This document shows, piece by piece, positions 52,248-61,216 of a stretch of 64,000 nt of DNA. Origin of the DNA: DAIOEK01 sp964648485 (GTDB lineage Bacteria; Chloroflexota; Anaerolineae; Anaerolineales; Anaerolineaceae). The translations under genes and the position numbers were made by a program. The stretch spans positions 62,001 through 126,000 of the forward strand of contig CAZYOF010000010.1 in assembly GCA_964648485.1 (NCBI GenBank), in the 5' to 3' direction. Numbering within the stretch: position 1 is the first letter of the stretch; every line of letters begins with the position of its first letter. A model generated the notes under the pieces. It saw only the letters and a program-made list of their open reading frames with translations, was not told where the DNA came from and ran no database searches.

Positions 52248-53426
52248 CTATTCATAGTCAATCCAAATGCTGCCGTTATCAGCAGATGCAACGCATTTCT
52301 CTAAAAATTTCACACCGTTTATCCCAGCATCAATTCCGGGGTACCAGAGATCTTTTGTAATTGAATCATCGCCAACCATTTTTCCATGAATGGCGAGACC
52401 ATATCGATGATAAAGATTTGCCCAAGATTCAAATAGTCCTTCAGCATGACCGGCACCAATACGATTCGATGCCACGGCGGGATCATCGTTATAAAGGTAA
52501 CCCATCCCACGATCAAGCAATTGTGCCGGTTTCCCTTGAATTTCGAATTTCAACTGGTTAGGGTGCTCATCCCACCATTCAATACTTGCCTTAGAACCAA
52601 TGATGCGTATTTTTTGTTGATGTATTGCGCCTGCATTTACTGCGCTGCACCACAAAGTACCAACAGCATTATTTGTAAAATTCATCAAGACGGTTGCATT
52701 ATCTTCAAGAGGTGCTCTACTGGCAACAAAGCTCTGTCGAAAGCAAAGCAGGTTTTTAATTTTTAAACCCGGTATCATCGTTTCAGCTAAAAATAATGCA
52801 TGCGTTCCAATATCACCCAAGACGTAAGTTGACCCGGCTATTTGCGGCGTTACACGCCATTTTGTTCCGGGATCGTTTGCTTCAACTTCTTCAGAATGAA
52901 AACCGTGCGCGAATTGAGTATTAATAATTCGTATTTCCCCTAATTCCCCATTCTCAATCATTTTCCGCGCCTGATGCACCATCTGGTAACCGGTGTATCC
53001 ATATGTCACCCCGATTACCAAATCCTTTTGCTTGGCAATGGCTTTCAGTTCTTCAGCTTCGCTTGAAAGGAAACAAAGCGGTTTCTCGCACACAATATGC
53101 AAACCAGATAAAAGTGCTGCTTTTGCTATTTCGTAATGGAATTTATTTGGTGTTGCAATAGAAACAGCCTGGATCCCATCAGCCCGTTTTGCTTCTTTTT
53201 CAAACATTTCTTTATAGTCTGCATAACATCTCGCCGGATCAATCCCCAGGTTTGTTCCAAATTCTCTACCGCGTTCCGGATCAATATCAAAAGCACCTGC
53301 AATTAGTTGAAACAGACCATCTCTTTGGCCTGATGCACGGTGAATATAACCAATTTGACTTCCACGTCCCCCACCAACCATTGCCCACCTGATCGGTTCC
53401 TTAAACCTTTGTTCTTCATTAAACAT
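52248..53426 (-). CDS. Gfo/Idh/MocA-family oxidoreductase, probable inositol dehydrogenase
   Basis: The 392-residue protein has an N-terminal NAD-binding site, MVGGGRGSQIGYIHR, and the conserved EKPL (IVCEKPLCF) near 121-129, with the DIGTHALFLAE His motif further on. Within an inositol operon it probably oxidises myo-inositol, or an isomer such as scyllo-inositol, to the inosose used by IolE (the IolG step). It is longer than IolG (about 340), so another sugar is possible. AAGGAG precedes the ATG, and it sits between iolD and a TIM-barrel gene. Confidence 0.88.
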   Translation of the reverse strand: MFNEEQRFKEPIRWAMVGGGRGSQIGYIHRASGQRDGLFQLIAGAFDIDPERGREFGTNLGIDPARCYADYKEMFEKEAKRADGIQAVSIATPNKFHYEIAKAALLSGLHIVCEKPLCFLSSEAEELKAIAKQKDLVIGVTYGYTGYQMVHQARKMIENGELGEIRIINTQFAHGFHSEEVEANDPGTKWRVTPQIAGSTYVLGDIGTHALFLAETMIPGLKIKNLLCFRQSFVASRAPLEDNATVLMNFTNNAVGTLWCSAVNAGAIHQQKIRIIGSKASIEWWDEHPNQLKFEIQGKPAQLLDRGMGYLYNDDPAVASNRIGAGHAEGLFESWANLYHRYGLAIHGKMVGDDSITKDLWYPGIDAGINGVKFLEKCVASADNGSIWIDYE

Positions 53427-53459
53427 GATCGATTCTCCTTGGTGTAAATAGTGATTATT

Positions 53460-54380
53460 TTAAAATCCAAGCTCTTTCAAGTGTGTCATGCTTCTTAATA
53501 AGCAATCGGGCACATTGCTTGTATCGTTTGGATGTCTATCCTGCTCCAATGTAATCCAGCCATGATATTCGATATCAATGAGAGAACTTCTAATTGATGA
53601 ATAATCCAGAGTACCTTCTCCGATAGGGCACATGAGTCTTTTATGACATGCTTCATAAAAGCCAATGTTCTTGTGAAAGACATCATCAAGAACGGATTTA
53701 TCGATATCCTTAAAATGGATATATTCAATGCGAGAACTATACTTTCTGAGACCTTGAGCTGGATCAATACCGGCATAATATGCGTGACCTGTATCAAAAC
53801 ATAAGCCAACAAATTTTTCAGAAATGTCCGCAAGAACCATATCGATTTCTTCCATGTAATCAATGTATCCACCCGCATGATGATGAATTACAGGGCGAAC
53901 ACCGTAAAGCTCCATCGAAATGGTGGCTATCTCCTTGATATGTGAAACCATTTGCCGCCAAAGGTCAACAGATAACGCAGGTGCTTTTATTGAACGAGCC
54001 TGTTTTTCCCTTTCTGACTTGACGGCATCTATGATCACATAATATGGGGGAACCTTTTTTTGATTTCCAATTGGAGAAGCGACTGGAATAGAAGAAAGAA
54101 TCTTGCAGGTCTTGTGTGTTTTTTCCACAATGCGTTCGAAGGCTTCTTCTGAAACCAGATCATCGTACAGCGTACCCGCAACAATCTGAAGATTACGCCG
54201 GGTTAATTCCTGAGTAAGGAAATCAGTATCATAAGGTAAATACCCATACGGTCCAAGTTCTAATGCGTTAAAGCCAGTTTTATTGATTTGATCTAATACA
54301 ATTGCCCACGGAGTATTATCGGGATCCTTTGCATCTTCAATTCCCCATGAGCCTGGACAACTGCTAAATCGCCAAATCAT
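53460..54380 (-). CDS. Sugar phosphate isomerase/epimerase-like TIM-barrel protein (IolE-like)
   Basis: The 306-residue protein starts FSSCPGSWGIEDAKDPDN, the SPGSWGVE type of start shared by IolE-like inositol enzymes. Metal-site motifs are VIHHHAGGY, CFDTGHAYYAG, YIHFKDID and TLEQDRHP. It is the third TIM-barrel gene of this family in the operon and may act on an inositol isomer (epimerase) or serve as a second dehydratase. It lies 33 bases upstream of the dehydrogenase gene. Confidence 0.87.
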   Translation of the reverse strand: MIWRFSSCPGSWGIEDAKDPDNTPWAIVLDQINKTGFNALELGPYGYLPYDTDFLTQELTRRNLQIVAGTLYDDLVSEEAFERIVEKTHKTCKILSSIPVASPIGNQKKVPPYYVIIDAVKSEREKQARSIKAPALSVDLWRQMVSHIKEIATISMELYGVRPVIHHHAGGYIDYMEEIDMVLADISEKFVGLCFDTGHAYYAGIDPAQGLRKYSSRIEYIHFKDIDKSVLDDVFHKNIGFYEACHKRLMCPIGEGTLDYSSIRSSLIDIEYHGWITLEQDRHPNDTSNVPDCLLRSMTHLKELGF

Positions 54381-54498
54381 AAAAAAGGAACTCCTACTAA
54401 TATTTGGACAGCGACAATTTCTAAATTAATTCTTAACTTAGAACTGACTTAGTAATTTATGTGATTTTTTACTGCACTACTCTTAGTCAGCAGAAATA

Positions 54499-55497
54499 CT
54501 ATGCTTTCTTTGCATTCTTCCGCATATCAAGCACCACTGCGCCGATGATAATTGCGCCCTGTACGATCTGCTGCCAATAAGGATCAATTCCTAAAAGGGT
54601 AAAACCATTTGTTAATACGCTCAGGATCAGTGTACCCAGAACACATCCCCAGATTGTCCCTACACCCCCGGTATGGCTCGTGCCGCCAATGGTTGTAGCA
54701 GCGATAACTGTAAGTTCGTACCCCGAAGCAGCGCCTGGATGGACGCTGGCTACACGACCGATAAATAAAATGGATGCTATTGCGGCTGTGATTCCGGCAA
54801 AGGTGTAAATTAAGATCAGGTTTCTTTTTACTTTAATACCTGATACCTCAGCAGCATAAATATTACTTCCGATTGCATAAACACTTTTCCCAAATCTGGT
54901 ATAGCTGAGCAAAATGGTCGTGATAATGATCATGATCGCAAAAACGATCACAGGAACAGGAACAACATCAAATACGTTATTACCAAAAAATAAAATATCT
55001 GGTGATAATTTACTGATAGGCTGTCCCCCCGTATAGAGATAAACAGCACCTCTGGCTATTGTCATCATACCCAGTGTGGAAATAAATGCCGGAATTCCTG
55101 TGTAGGCAACAAGACCACCGCTGATAGCACCACAAATCACCCCGACAGCTATCGCCGCTAAAATTGCAAGTACAACCGATTGGGGTCCTAAGTTTTGAAA
55201 GACTTTAATGCTTGCTTCTGAAGTTTGGGTTAGACTGGCGGCTATAGCACCAGCCAGCGCCAGAACTGAACCAACGGAGATATCGATGCCCCTTGAGATA
55301 ATCACAAGGGTCATCCCAAGTGCCATCACGCCAATAATTGCACTTTGATTTAATATATTTAAGATATTCTTTGGCGTCGGAAATGAGTTCGGTTTGAGAA
55401 TGGTCATTAGAACGACCATTACAATCAAAATAAAGGCAATACCATACTTCGATAAAATACTTTTCAGATTATTAATCAATGCAGAATTGTTCGTCAT
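54499..55497 (-). CDS. Sugar/inositol ABC transporter permease (RbsC type)
   Basis: The 332-residue permease has about ten hydrophobic segments and the conserved RGIDISVGSVLALAGA near 68-83, AYTGIPAFISTLGMM near 132-146 and TTIGGTSHTGGVGT. One permease gene, unlike the two of the first sugar operon, implies a homodimer. It follows the ATPase by 13 bases. It would import the substrate captured by the lipoprotein encoded upstream, likely myo-inositol given the operon. Confidence 0.9.
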   Translation of the reverse strand: MTNNSALINNLKSILSKYGIAFILIVMVVLMTILKPNSFPTPKNILNILNQSAIIGVMALGMTLVIISRGIDISVGSVLALAGAIAASLTQTSEASIKVFQNLGPQSVVLAILAAIAVGVICGAISGGLVAYTGIPAFISTLGMMTIARGAVYLYTGGQPISKLSPDILFFGNNVFDVVPVPVIVFAIMIIITTILLSYTRFGKSVYAIGSNIYAAEVSGIKVKRNLILIYTFAGITAAIASILFIGRVASVHPGAASGYELTVIAATTIGGTSHTGGVGTIWGCVLGTLILSVLTNGFTLLGIDPYWQQIVQGAIIIGAVVLDMRKNAKKA

Positions 55498-55510
55498 GGG
55501 TGTACTCTCC

Positions 55511-57016
55511 TTAATCCTCTTTCAAAGCAGCATACTTCATAATTTCTTCTTGAGATAATTTATTGGTATTATCCAAAATTGCTGTTAAACTGCCCTCATT
55601 CATAACAGCAACCCTATCGCTCATACCAATAATTTCTGGTAACTCTGAGGAAACCATCACAATACTCTTTCCTTGTCCTGCAAGCTCGGAAATAAGCCTG
55701 TGAATCTCTGCTTTTGTAGCTACATCAATACCTCTTGTTGGCTCATCCACAAAGAGGATCTCCGGGTTTGTCATAAGCCATCTACCAACCAAAACTTTTT
55801 GCTGGTTTCCACCAGACAAATTCATGATTAATTGTTCCTCGCTGGGCGTTTTTACCTGCAAAGTTTTAATGTACTCGAGACACTTCTGAACAATTTTTTT
55901 ATTACTTAATAAACGTGTTTTGTTGATTAGCTGGTCCAAATTTGCAATAATTAAATTTACTTTTACAGATAAAACGGGAAAAATTCCATTTAACCTTCTA
56001 TCTTCTGTAATAAATGCCATACCGCTCTTTATCGCATCAGCTGGTGTATTGATATGAACCTCTTTATCATCAATAAATATTTGACCAGCTGTTTTTTTTC
56101 GTAAGCCAAAGATTGTTTCAATAACTTCAGTCCTACCAGCGCCAATCAGACCGGCAAAGCCAAGTATTTCACCTTTTCTCAAATCAAATGAAACATCCTT
56201 GAATTTTTTGCCGCTGCTGAGACCGGTAACCTTCATTTTTACAGTGCCAATTTCACATTTTATTTTTGGGAAGAATTCATTAACCTTCCGACCCACCATC
56301 ATTTCAATCATATTATTGATTTCAATTTTATCTGTGTCGTAAGTACCAATAAATTCACCATCTCTTAAGATAACAACCCGATCAGAAATTGTATAAATTT
56401 CATCCAGCTTATGCGAAATATAAATAATTGATTTACCTTCTTCTCTCAGTTTTCTAATAATTGAAAAAAGCTCTGCGATTTCAGTACCACTAATTGCAGA
56501 GGTTGGTTCATCCATGATAATCAACTTGGCATCGTACGAAATTGCTTTTGCAATTTCAACCATCTGTTGTTTTGCAACAGATATGTCTTTTACCAGTGTT
56601 CTCGGATCTTCATTCAACCCAACACTTAATAAAAGATCTTTCGTTTTTTTGTACATCTCACTATGGTTAACAATACCCAGCTTATTGACGGGCTCTCGTC
56701 CAATCCATATGTTTTCCATGATAGGTCTATGTTCAATAGGACTTAATTCCTGTTGGATCATAGAAATACCCATTTTCAAAGCGTCAGTGGTAGTGTACTT
56801 TTTTCGATGCAGACCATCAAAAATAATCTCACCAGAGGTAGGTTCATAAATACCCAGGATACACTTCATCAGAGTGGATTTGCCGGCGCCATTTTCACCC
56901 ACCAGGGCTAGAATTTCTCCCTTTTTGACCTTTAAATCCACACCCTTTAGTGCATGAACACCCGGGAATTCCTTAACGATATTTGTTGCTTCAAGGATAT
57001 ATTCTGCTTCTGCCAT
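55511..57016 (-). CDS. Sugar/inositol ABC transporter ATP-binding protein (RbsA type)
   Basis: The 501-residue protein has two ABC modules: first Walker A GENGAGKST at 40-48 and IIMDEPTSAIS; second the degenerate GLIGAGRTEVIE and signature LSGGNQQKVLVGRW. This is the normal RbsA/MglA form. It lies after an intercistronic hairpin downstream of the binding-protein gene. Confidence 0.92.
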   Translation of the reverse strand: MAEAEYILEATNIVKEFPGVHALKGVDLKVKKGEILALVGENGAGKSTLMKCILGIYEPTSGEIIFDGLHRKKYTTTDALKMGISMIQQELSPIEHRPIMENIWIGREPVNKLGIVNHSEMYKKTKDLLLSVGLNEDPRTLVKDISVAKQQMVEIAKAISYDAKLIIMDEPTSAISGTEIAELFSIIRKLREEGKSIIYISHKLDEIYTISDRVVILRDGEFIGTYDTDKIEINNMIEMMVGRKVNEFFPKIKCEIGTVKMKVTGLSSGKKFKDVSFDLRKGEILGFAGLIGAGRTEVIETIFGLRKKTAGQIFIDDKEVHINTPADAIKSGMAFITEDRRLNGIFPVLSVKVNLIIANLDQLINKTRLLSNKKIVQKCLEYIKTLQVKTPSEEQLIMNLSGGNQQKVLVGRWLMTNPEILFVDEPTRGIDVATKAEIHRLISELAGQGKSIVMVSSELPEIIGMSDRVAVMNEGSLTAILDNTNKLSQEEIMKYAALKED

Positions 57017-57070
57017 ATCTTTTCGCCTTTATCATCGTCAGGCTTACAATTTTTGGGTTGAATTATCTCT

Positions 57071-57108
57071 AGCAGCCATGGAAAAATTTCCATAATCCCA
57101 TGGCTGCT
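57071..57108 (-). terminator. Hairpin between binding-protein and ATPase genes
   Basis: AGCAGCCATGG (57071-57081) pairs with CCATGGCTGCT (57098-57108). No U-tract follows on the minus strand. Position and strength match the hairpins of the two other ABC operons, so it may act as an mRNA end-stabiliser. Confidence 0.6.
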
Positions 57109-57161
57109 ATGGTTTGAATTAATTTAGATTAATTCGCCAACTAAATAGAGGCATACAGATC

Positions 57162-58157
57162 CTAGTATTTATCTACATCGTCAGCGGTAATCAGTACAAA
57201 TGGAATCCATACAGGATTTTCTGTTTGGCCACCATTGAAGAGATTGTAGGCGATCTGAACTCCACCTGCACCCTGGCCAGCCAGATCTTGACGGACTGAA
57301 CCAACCATCTTTCCTTCTTTGATAGCGGTTTTAGCATCTGGGGTGAAGTCAACACCAAGAACGATGACATCAGTTCTGCCGGCTTTCTGGAGCACTTCAA
57401 CAGCGCCAAGAGCCATTTCGTCATTGTTAGCTACCACAAAGTTGATGTCATCTCCATAGGCGGTTAGCCAGTTCTCTGTAATCGAGACTCCCTGATCACG
57501 CTGCCAGTTACCAACCTGAGTATCAACGATTTTAATATTGGGGAATTTTTCATTTATGGTGTTTACGAACCCTTCAGTCCGTTTGATAGCTGCTTCGTTG
57601 TCAAGTTTGCCTTGAAGAATGAAAGCATTACCACCTTTTTCACCCGCAATCTTTCCGAGGTATTCAGCCTGCTGTTGACCGGCTACGAGCTCTTCAGAAC
57701 CAACATAGTATGTTCCTTCGGCTGGTTTATTTGTACCGAATGGGTTTCTATTAACAAAGACAATCGGGATCCCTGCTTCTTTACCTGCCTGGATGATCGG
57801 ATCCATGGCATCTGTGCTGACAGGAACTACTATTAATACATCTACCTTTTCAACAATGAATGCCTGAACCAGGTCCTGTTGCTTGATTACATCTTCCTGA
57901 GCATCAGCTTCTTTAAACATAATGCCCAGCTCTTCAGCTTTAGCTTTAGCGCCATCTTTAATATATACTTGGCCGGTATCGTTAAAATTGGCGCTTACGA
58001 AACCTACGACAAGTTGTTTGGCAACTGGTTCAGCCGGTGCGGCTGGTGCAGCCGGTTCAGCTGGTGCGGCTGGAGCGGCGGGTGCGGCTGGTGCGCAACC
58101 GACCAACATGGCGACAATTATGAACATCGCGATTAACATACCAATCGATCTTTTCAT
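57162..58157 (-). CDS. Periplasmic sugar/inositol-binding lipoprotein (Peripla_BP_4)
   Basis: The 331-residue protein has a signal ending AMLVGC (Cys21), then a long Ala/Pro/Glu linker coded by a GC-rich repeat (about 58022-58097), and a type I binding domain beginning LVVGFVSANFNDTGQVYIKDG. VIVVPVSTDAMDPIIQAG and FVNRNPFG are ribose/galactose/inositol-binding-type loops. In an inositol operon it is probably the inositol receptor (IbpA-like), but ribose-type ligands cannot be excluded. GGAGA precedes the ATG. It follows a 254-base gap. Confidence 0.9.
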   Translation of the reverse strand: MKRSIGMLIAMFIIVAMLVGCAPAAPAAPAAPAEPAAPAAPAEPVAKQLVVGFVSANFNDTGQVYIKDGAKAKAEELGIMFKEADAQEDVIKQQDLVQAFIVEKVDVLIVVPVSTDAMDPIIQAGKEAGIPIVFVNRNPFGTNKPAEGTYYVGSEELVAGQQQAEYLGKIAGEKGGNAFILQGKLDNEAAIKRTEGFVNTINEKFPNIKIVDTQVGNWQRDQGVSITENWLTAYGDDINFVVANNDEMALGAVEVLQKAGRTDVIVLGVDFTPDAKTAIKEGKMVGSVRQDLAGQGAGGVQIAYNLFNGGQTENPVWIPFVLITADDVDKY

Positions 58158-58411
58158 TTCTATCTCCTATTCTGATTTTTAATGAAGCTGTGTGGTCTTT
58201 CTCTGTTATAGTTTTTTGCTAAAAAATGAATCACCTCCTTTCAATTGTAAAAATTCCGGTTCAAAGTAATATATTCTCGTCCAATGATGTAAATTTGTTA
58301 ATAACTACAAGACTTTCTTGTCCGTGTCAATAATTCTGTGTTATCAATTCCTGTCATACTCTCCTTTTAGGTAAGTACTCAGGACACTGGTTTAATCACC
58401 TTCAAATTCTG
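58158..58411 (-). promoter_or_regulatory. 254-base leader upstream of the binding-protein gene, with orphan Shine-Dalgarno-like site
   Basis: On the minus strand GAAAGGAGGTGAT (58242-58230) is perfectly complementary to the 16S rRNA 3' tail but has no nearby start codon; the gene's own GGAGA lies 73 bases further on. It may be a ribosome standby site. No good promoter could be assigned. Confidence 0.35.
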
Positions 58412-59407
58412 TTACAGCCTTTCTTGTTTCTTAGTGATCGTTTTCAAGCTCATTTCCACTTTATTGGCAATATCTCCGGCAACCAGTCCATTTTCTTTCA
58501 ATTGGAACTGATAATTTCCAATTTTTTTAAAGCTATCACTTAAAGCACACATTATTTGTTTCGGTGCTTTTTCAAATCCAGCCTTGTATTCTGCCACCGC
58601 AGAACCCAGACCTCCAATTATGTTGTGTTCTTCAACTGTTACGACAAGTTGATTTTGAGCAAATACGCTATCAAGCATTTTTACATCGATAGGTTTGACT
58701 GTGTGCATATCGATCACGCGAACCGAAATGCCCTTCTTCTCCAGGATATCTGCTGCCTGTATCCCTTCCCACAAAACCGATCCGGTGGCAATAATAGCAA
58801 CATCATTTCCCGGACGATATTCTATTGCTTTACCAAACTTAAAATCAGAATCATTGGGATAGATCAAAGGGAAACCCGGTGCGCCTGTCAATCGGATATG
58901 AATCGGTCCTTTGTGGTCTGCTGCGGCAAAGACAGTTTTCAAAATCTCATGCGGATCTGCCGGACATACAACGGTGAAATTAGGAATTGCACGCATGACT
59001 GCAATATCATCCATGGCATAATGCGTGTTTCCCAGTGGACCAAACCTGCACCCTGCCTCAATGCCGGCAATCCTTGCATTAAGATTCATATAGCCAATCA
59101 TTGAACGCACCTGCTCTGCACAACGCATTGGAGCAAATGCTGCGACAGTAACGGCAAAAGGCATCAGCCCTTCTTTTGCAAGTCCGGCTGAAAAATCTAT
59201 CATGTTTTGCTCAGCTATTCCGACGTTAAAAAAGCGATCAGGAAATTCCTTTTTGAAATTTACCAATCGTGCTGTTGTTGTAATATCAGCACTTACAACA
59301 ACAACATCCTCTCTCTCTCTGGCTAAAAGTACAAGTGATTCGCCAAAAGAACTGCGATGCCCCAGCTTTGACCATTCCTTCAATGTTTCCAGTGAAATGC
59401 TGTTCAT
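58412..59407 (-). CDS. Transketolase, C-terminal subunit
   Basis: The 331-residue protein equals the Pyr plus C-terminal domains of transketolase. The catalytic Glu lies in NVGIAEQNMIDFSAGLA near 62-78, and AGCRFGPLGNTHYAMDD and DMHTVKPID follow. It needs the N-terminal subunit, with which its start overlaps as ATGA, so both are made in equal amounts. Split transketolases act in pentose metabolism and also on special ketose phosphates such as apulose 4-phosphate or sulfofructose. Here the substrate is probably a sugar of this operon. Confidence 0.92.
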   Translation of the reverse strand: MNSISLETLKEWSKLGHRSSFGESLVLLAREREDVVVVSADITTTARLVNFKKEFPDRFFNVGIAEQNMIDFSAGLAKEGLMPFAVTVAAFAPMRCAEQVRSMIGYMNLNARIAGIEAGCRFGPLGNTHYAMDDIAVMRAIPNFTVVCPADPHEILKTVFAAADHKGPIHIRLTGAPGFPLIYPNDSDFKFGKAIEYRPGNDVAIIATGSVLWEGIQAADILEKKGISVRVIDMHTVKPIDVKMLDSVFAQNQLVVTVEEHNIIGGLGSAVAEYKAGFEKAPKQIMCALSDSFKKIGNYQFQLKENGLVAGDIANKVEMSLKTITKKQERL

Positions 59408-60261
59408 TGTAGCTTTCTTACCTTTTCTGCCTGTTCTAAATCAGCAACAGCCTGTTTATATTGTTCTTCATTTATTGGAGTTGCATGAAATGCAAGATTA
59501 TTCTCCATAAATGAAATGCCTTTCCCTTTTACGGTTTTAGCCAGAACTGCTTTCGGTTTTCCGTTTTTCGTGGCTTTGATTAAATTTAACTTCTGCAGTA
59601 CCTCTTCAACATTGTTCCCATCGTCAATGCGAAATACTTCCCAACCCGTTGCTTGCCATAATGCATTCAGGTTAATTGGCATTACGTCTGAGGTGACACC
59701 TGAGAGTTGAAAACCATTCACATCTATAATTGCGATCAGATTGTCCAACTTATATTTCGCGGCGTTAAATGCAGCTTCCCAAATGATGCCTTCGTTACAC
59801 TCTCCGTCCCCGACAATGCAATAAACATCATGTTTTTCGCCCTTTACTTTTGCAGCCATTGCCATTCCACAGGCTACAGGTAATCCATTTCCGAGACTTC
59901 CTGTTGTAACTTCAATACCATATTTAAGATTCATGCTGGGATGTCCACACAAGATACTGTTGTTGCCCTTGAACTGCGAAATCATTTCTGTCGGAATATA
60001 GCCTGATTCGATAAGGGCAGCATAATATGCCAGGCTGGCATGCCCTTTGCTCAATACGAATCTATCCCTTTCGGGCATCTCCGGATTTTTTGGATCATGA
60101 TTCATTACACTGAAAAATAGTGTTGCAACGATATCTACACAGGACAATGCGGGACCAAAGTGGGCACCCTCGCTGCCTGCTGCGAATCCCATTTCAATGC
60201 AGTCTCTTCGCATTTTTGCAGCTTTTTCTATTATTTCATCAACTAGATATGTATTTTTCAT
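59404..60261 (-). CDS. Transketolase, N-terminal subunit
   Basis: The 285-residue protein corresponds to the ThDP-binding PP domain of transketolase. HFGPALSCVDIVATLFF near 34-50, KGHASLAYYAAL and the ThDP motif VGDGECNEGIIWEA with N in IDVNGFQ are visible. It transfers two-carbon ketol units together with the C-terminal subunit encoded after it. It lies 34 bases after the lyase-like gene. Confidence 0.93.
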   Translation of the reverse strand: MKNTYLVDEIIEKAAKMRRDCIEMGFAAGSEGAHFGPALSCVDIVATLFFSVMNHDPKNPEMPERDRFVLSKGHASLAYYAALIESGYIPTEMISQFKGNNSILCGHPSMNLKYGIEVTTGSLGNGLPVACGMAMAAKVKGEKHDVYCIVGDGECNEGIIWEAAFNAAKYKLDNLIAIIDVNGFQLSGVTSDVMPINLNALWQATGWEVFRIDDGNNVEEVLQKLNLIKATKNGKPKAVLAKTVKGKGISFMENNLAFHATPINEEQYKQAVADLEQAEKVRKLQ

Positions 60262-60295
60262 CCTTATCCAGCAATCCTTTTTTTAATTTCAGAAA

Positions 60296-61216
60296 TTATT
60301 GGGGAGAAATACCAGCAATTTTCATCAAATGACCACTGTATTCACCGATAATCAGCTCACTCTCATACTTTGCAGCCTCAACAATCTTATTTACATTAAT
60401 ACCGGTATCGTATCCCATTTCGGTCAGCATATGAACCAGGTCTTCCGTCGCAAGGTTCCCTGACGCGCCAGGCGTAAAAGGACATCCTCCTAAACCGCCT
60501 AATGTAGATTGCACGGTTTTAATTCCACTTTCGATTGCAGCAAGTGAATTTACCATGCCCATATTCCGTGTATCATGAATATGTATTTGTAATTCGAGTT
60601 CCGGATATGTTTGTTTTAGTAATGCTATTGTTTCTCTTACCTGAAGAGGATTGGCAACGCCAATGGTGTCACACAAATTTACAGTAGTGATCCCTAAATC
60701 GACATAAGCTCTTAAGAAAGCAACTGCATCTTCAGGTCGTTTTTTACCCTCAAATGGGCATCCAAAAGCTGTTGCCAGGTCCAAACATAGTTCCATTTGC
60801 GGAAGTTCTTCCATTATTTTGCTTAATTCACGATAAGAATCCGCATGTGATCTTTTTATATTTGCTTGATTATGACTTTCACTTAATGAAACAACGTACG
60901 AAATTTTGTTCAAGCCAGTTTTTGCGGCTGTGTTTGCTCCGAATAAGTTGGGTACAAGTGCAGAAAAATTGGCATTGGGATATCTTTCCAGGCAAATCTT
61001 CGCCAGCTCTTCCGCATCGCGCATTTGTGGTATGGCTTTTGGGCTCACAAAAGATGTTACTTGAATGCTATCCACGCCGGCTTCAATTAATTTATCAATT
61101 ACAGTAACCTTTGTTTCCAAAGGTATGTAATTGCAGACGCTTTGAAAGCCATCGCGTGGTCCCACCTCAATCACATCAATTCTCTCAGTGTTTTTCAAGC
61201 ATAACCCCTGTTTCAT
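60296..61216 (-). CDS. HMG-CoA lyase-like enzyme (DRE-TIM metallolyase)
   Basis: The 306-residue protein has the DRE-TIM start EVGPRDGFQ, the metal motif HIHDTRNMG and the catalytic-Cys loop GLGGCPFTPGASGN, the signature of 3-hydroxy-3-methylglutaryl-CoA lyase. It would cleave a 3-hydroxyacyl-CoA to acetyl-CoA and a keto product. Its start overlaps the CoA-transferase gene by 32 bases. In an inositol/sugar operon, a lyase acting on a CoA ester made by the transferase is more likely than leucine breakdown. Confidence 0.9.
   Translation of the reverse strand: MKQGLCLKNTERIDVIEVGPRDGFQSVCNYIPLETKVTVIDKLIEAGVDSIQVTSFVSPKAIPQMRDAEELAKICLERYPNANFSALVPNLFGANTAAKTGLNKISYVVSLSESHNQANIKRSHADSYRELSKIMEELPQMELCLDLATAFGCPFEGKKRPEDAVAFLRAYVDLGITTVNLCDTIGVANPLQVRETIALLKQTYPELELQIHIHDTRNMGMVNSLAAIESGIKTVQSTLGGLGGCPFTPGASGNLATEDLVHMLTEMGYDTGINVNKIVEAAKYESELIIGEYSGHLMKIAGISPQ

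Noticed and set aside
57922..58182. Long plus-strand frame rich in Ala and Gly opposite the binding-protein signal region
   Set aside because: It is the complement of the Ala/Pro linker repeat of the minus-strand lipoprotein gene, with no ribosome site.
58230..58242. Match to the 3' end of 16S rRNA on the plus strand
   Set aside because: Only about 13 bases match, and no other rRNA sequence surrounds it; it reads better as a Shine-Dalgarno-like site on the minus strand.
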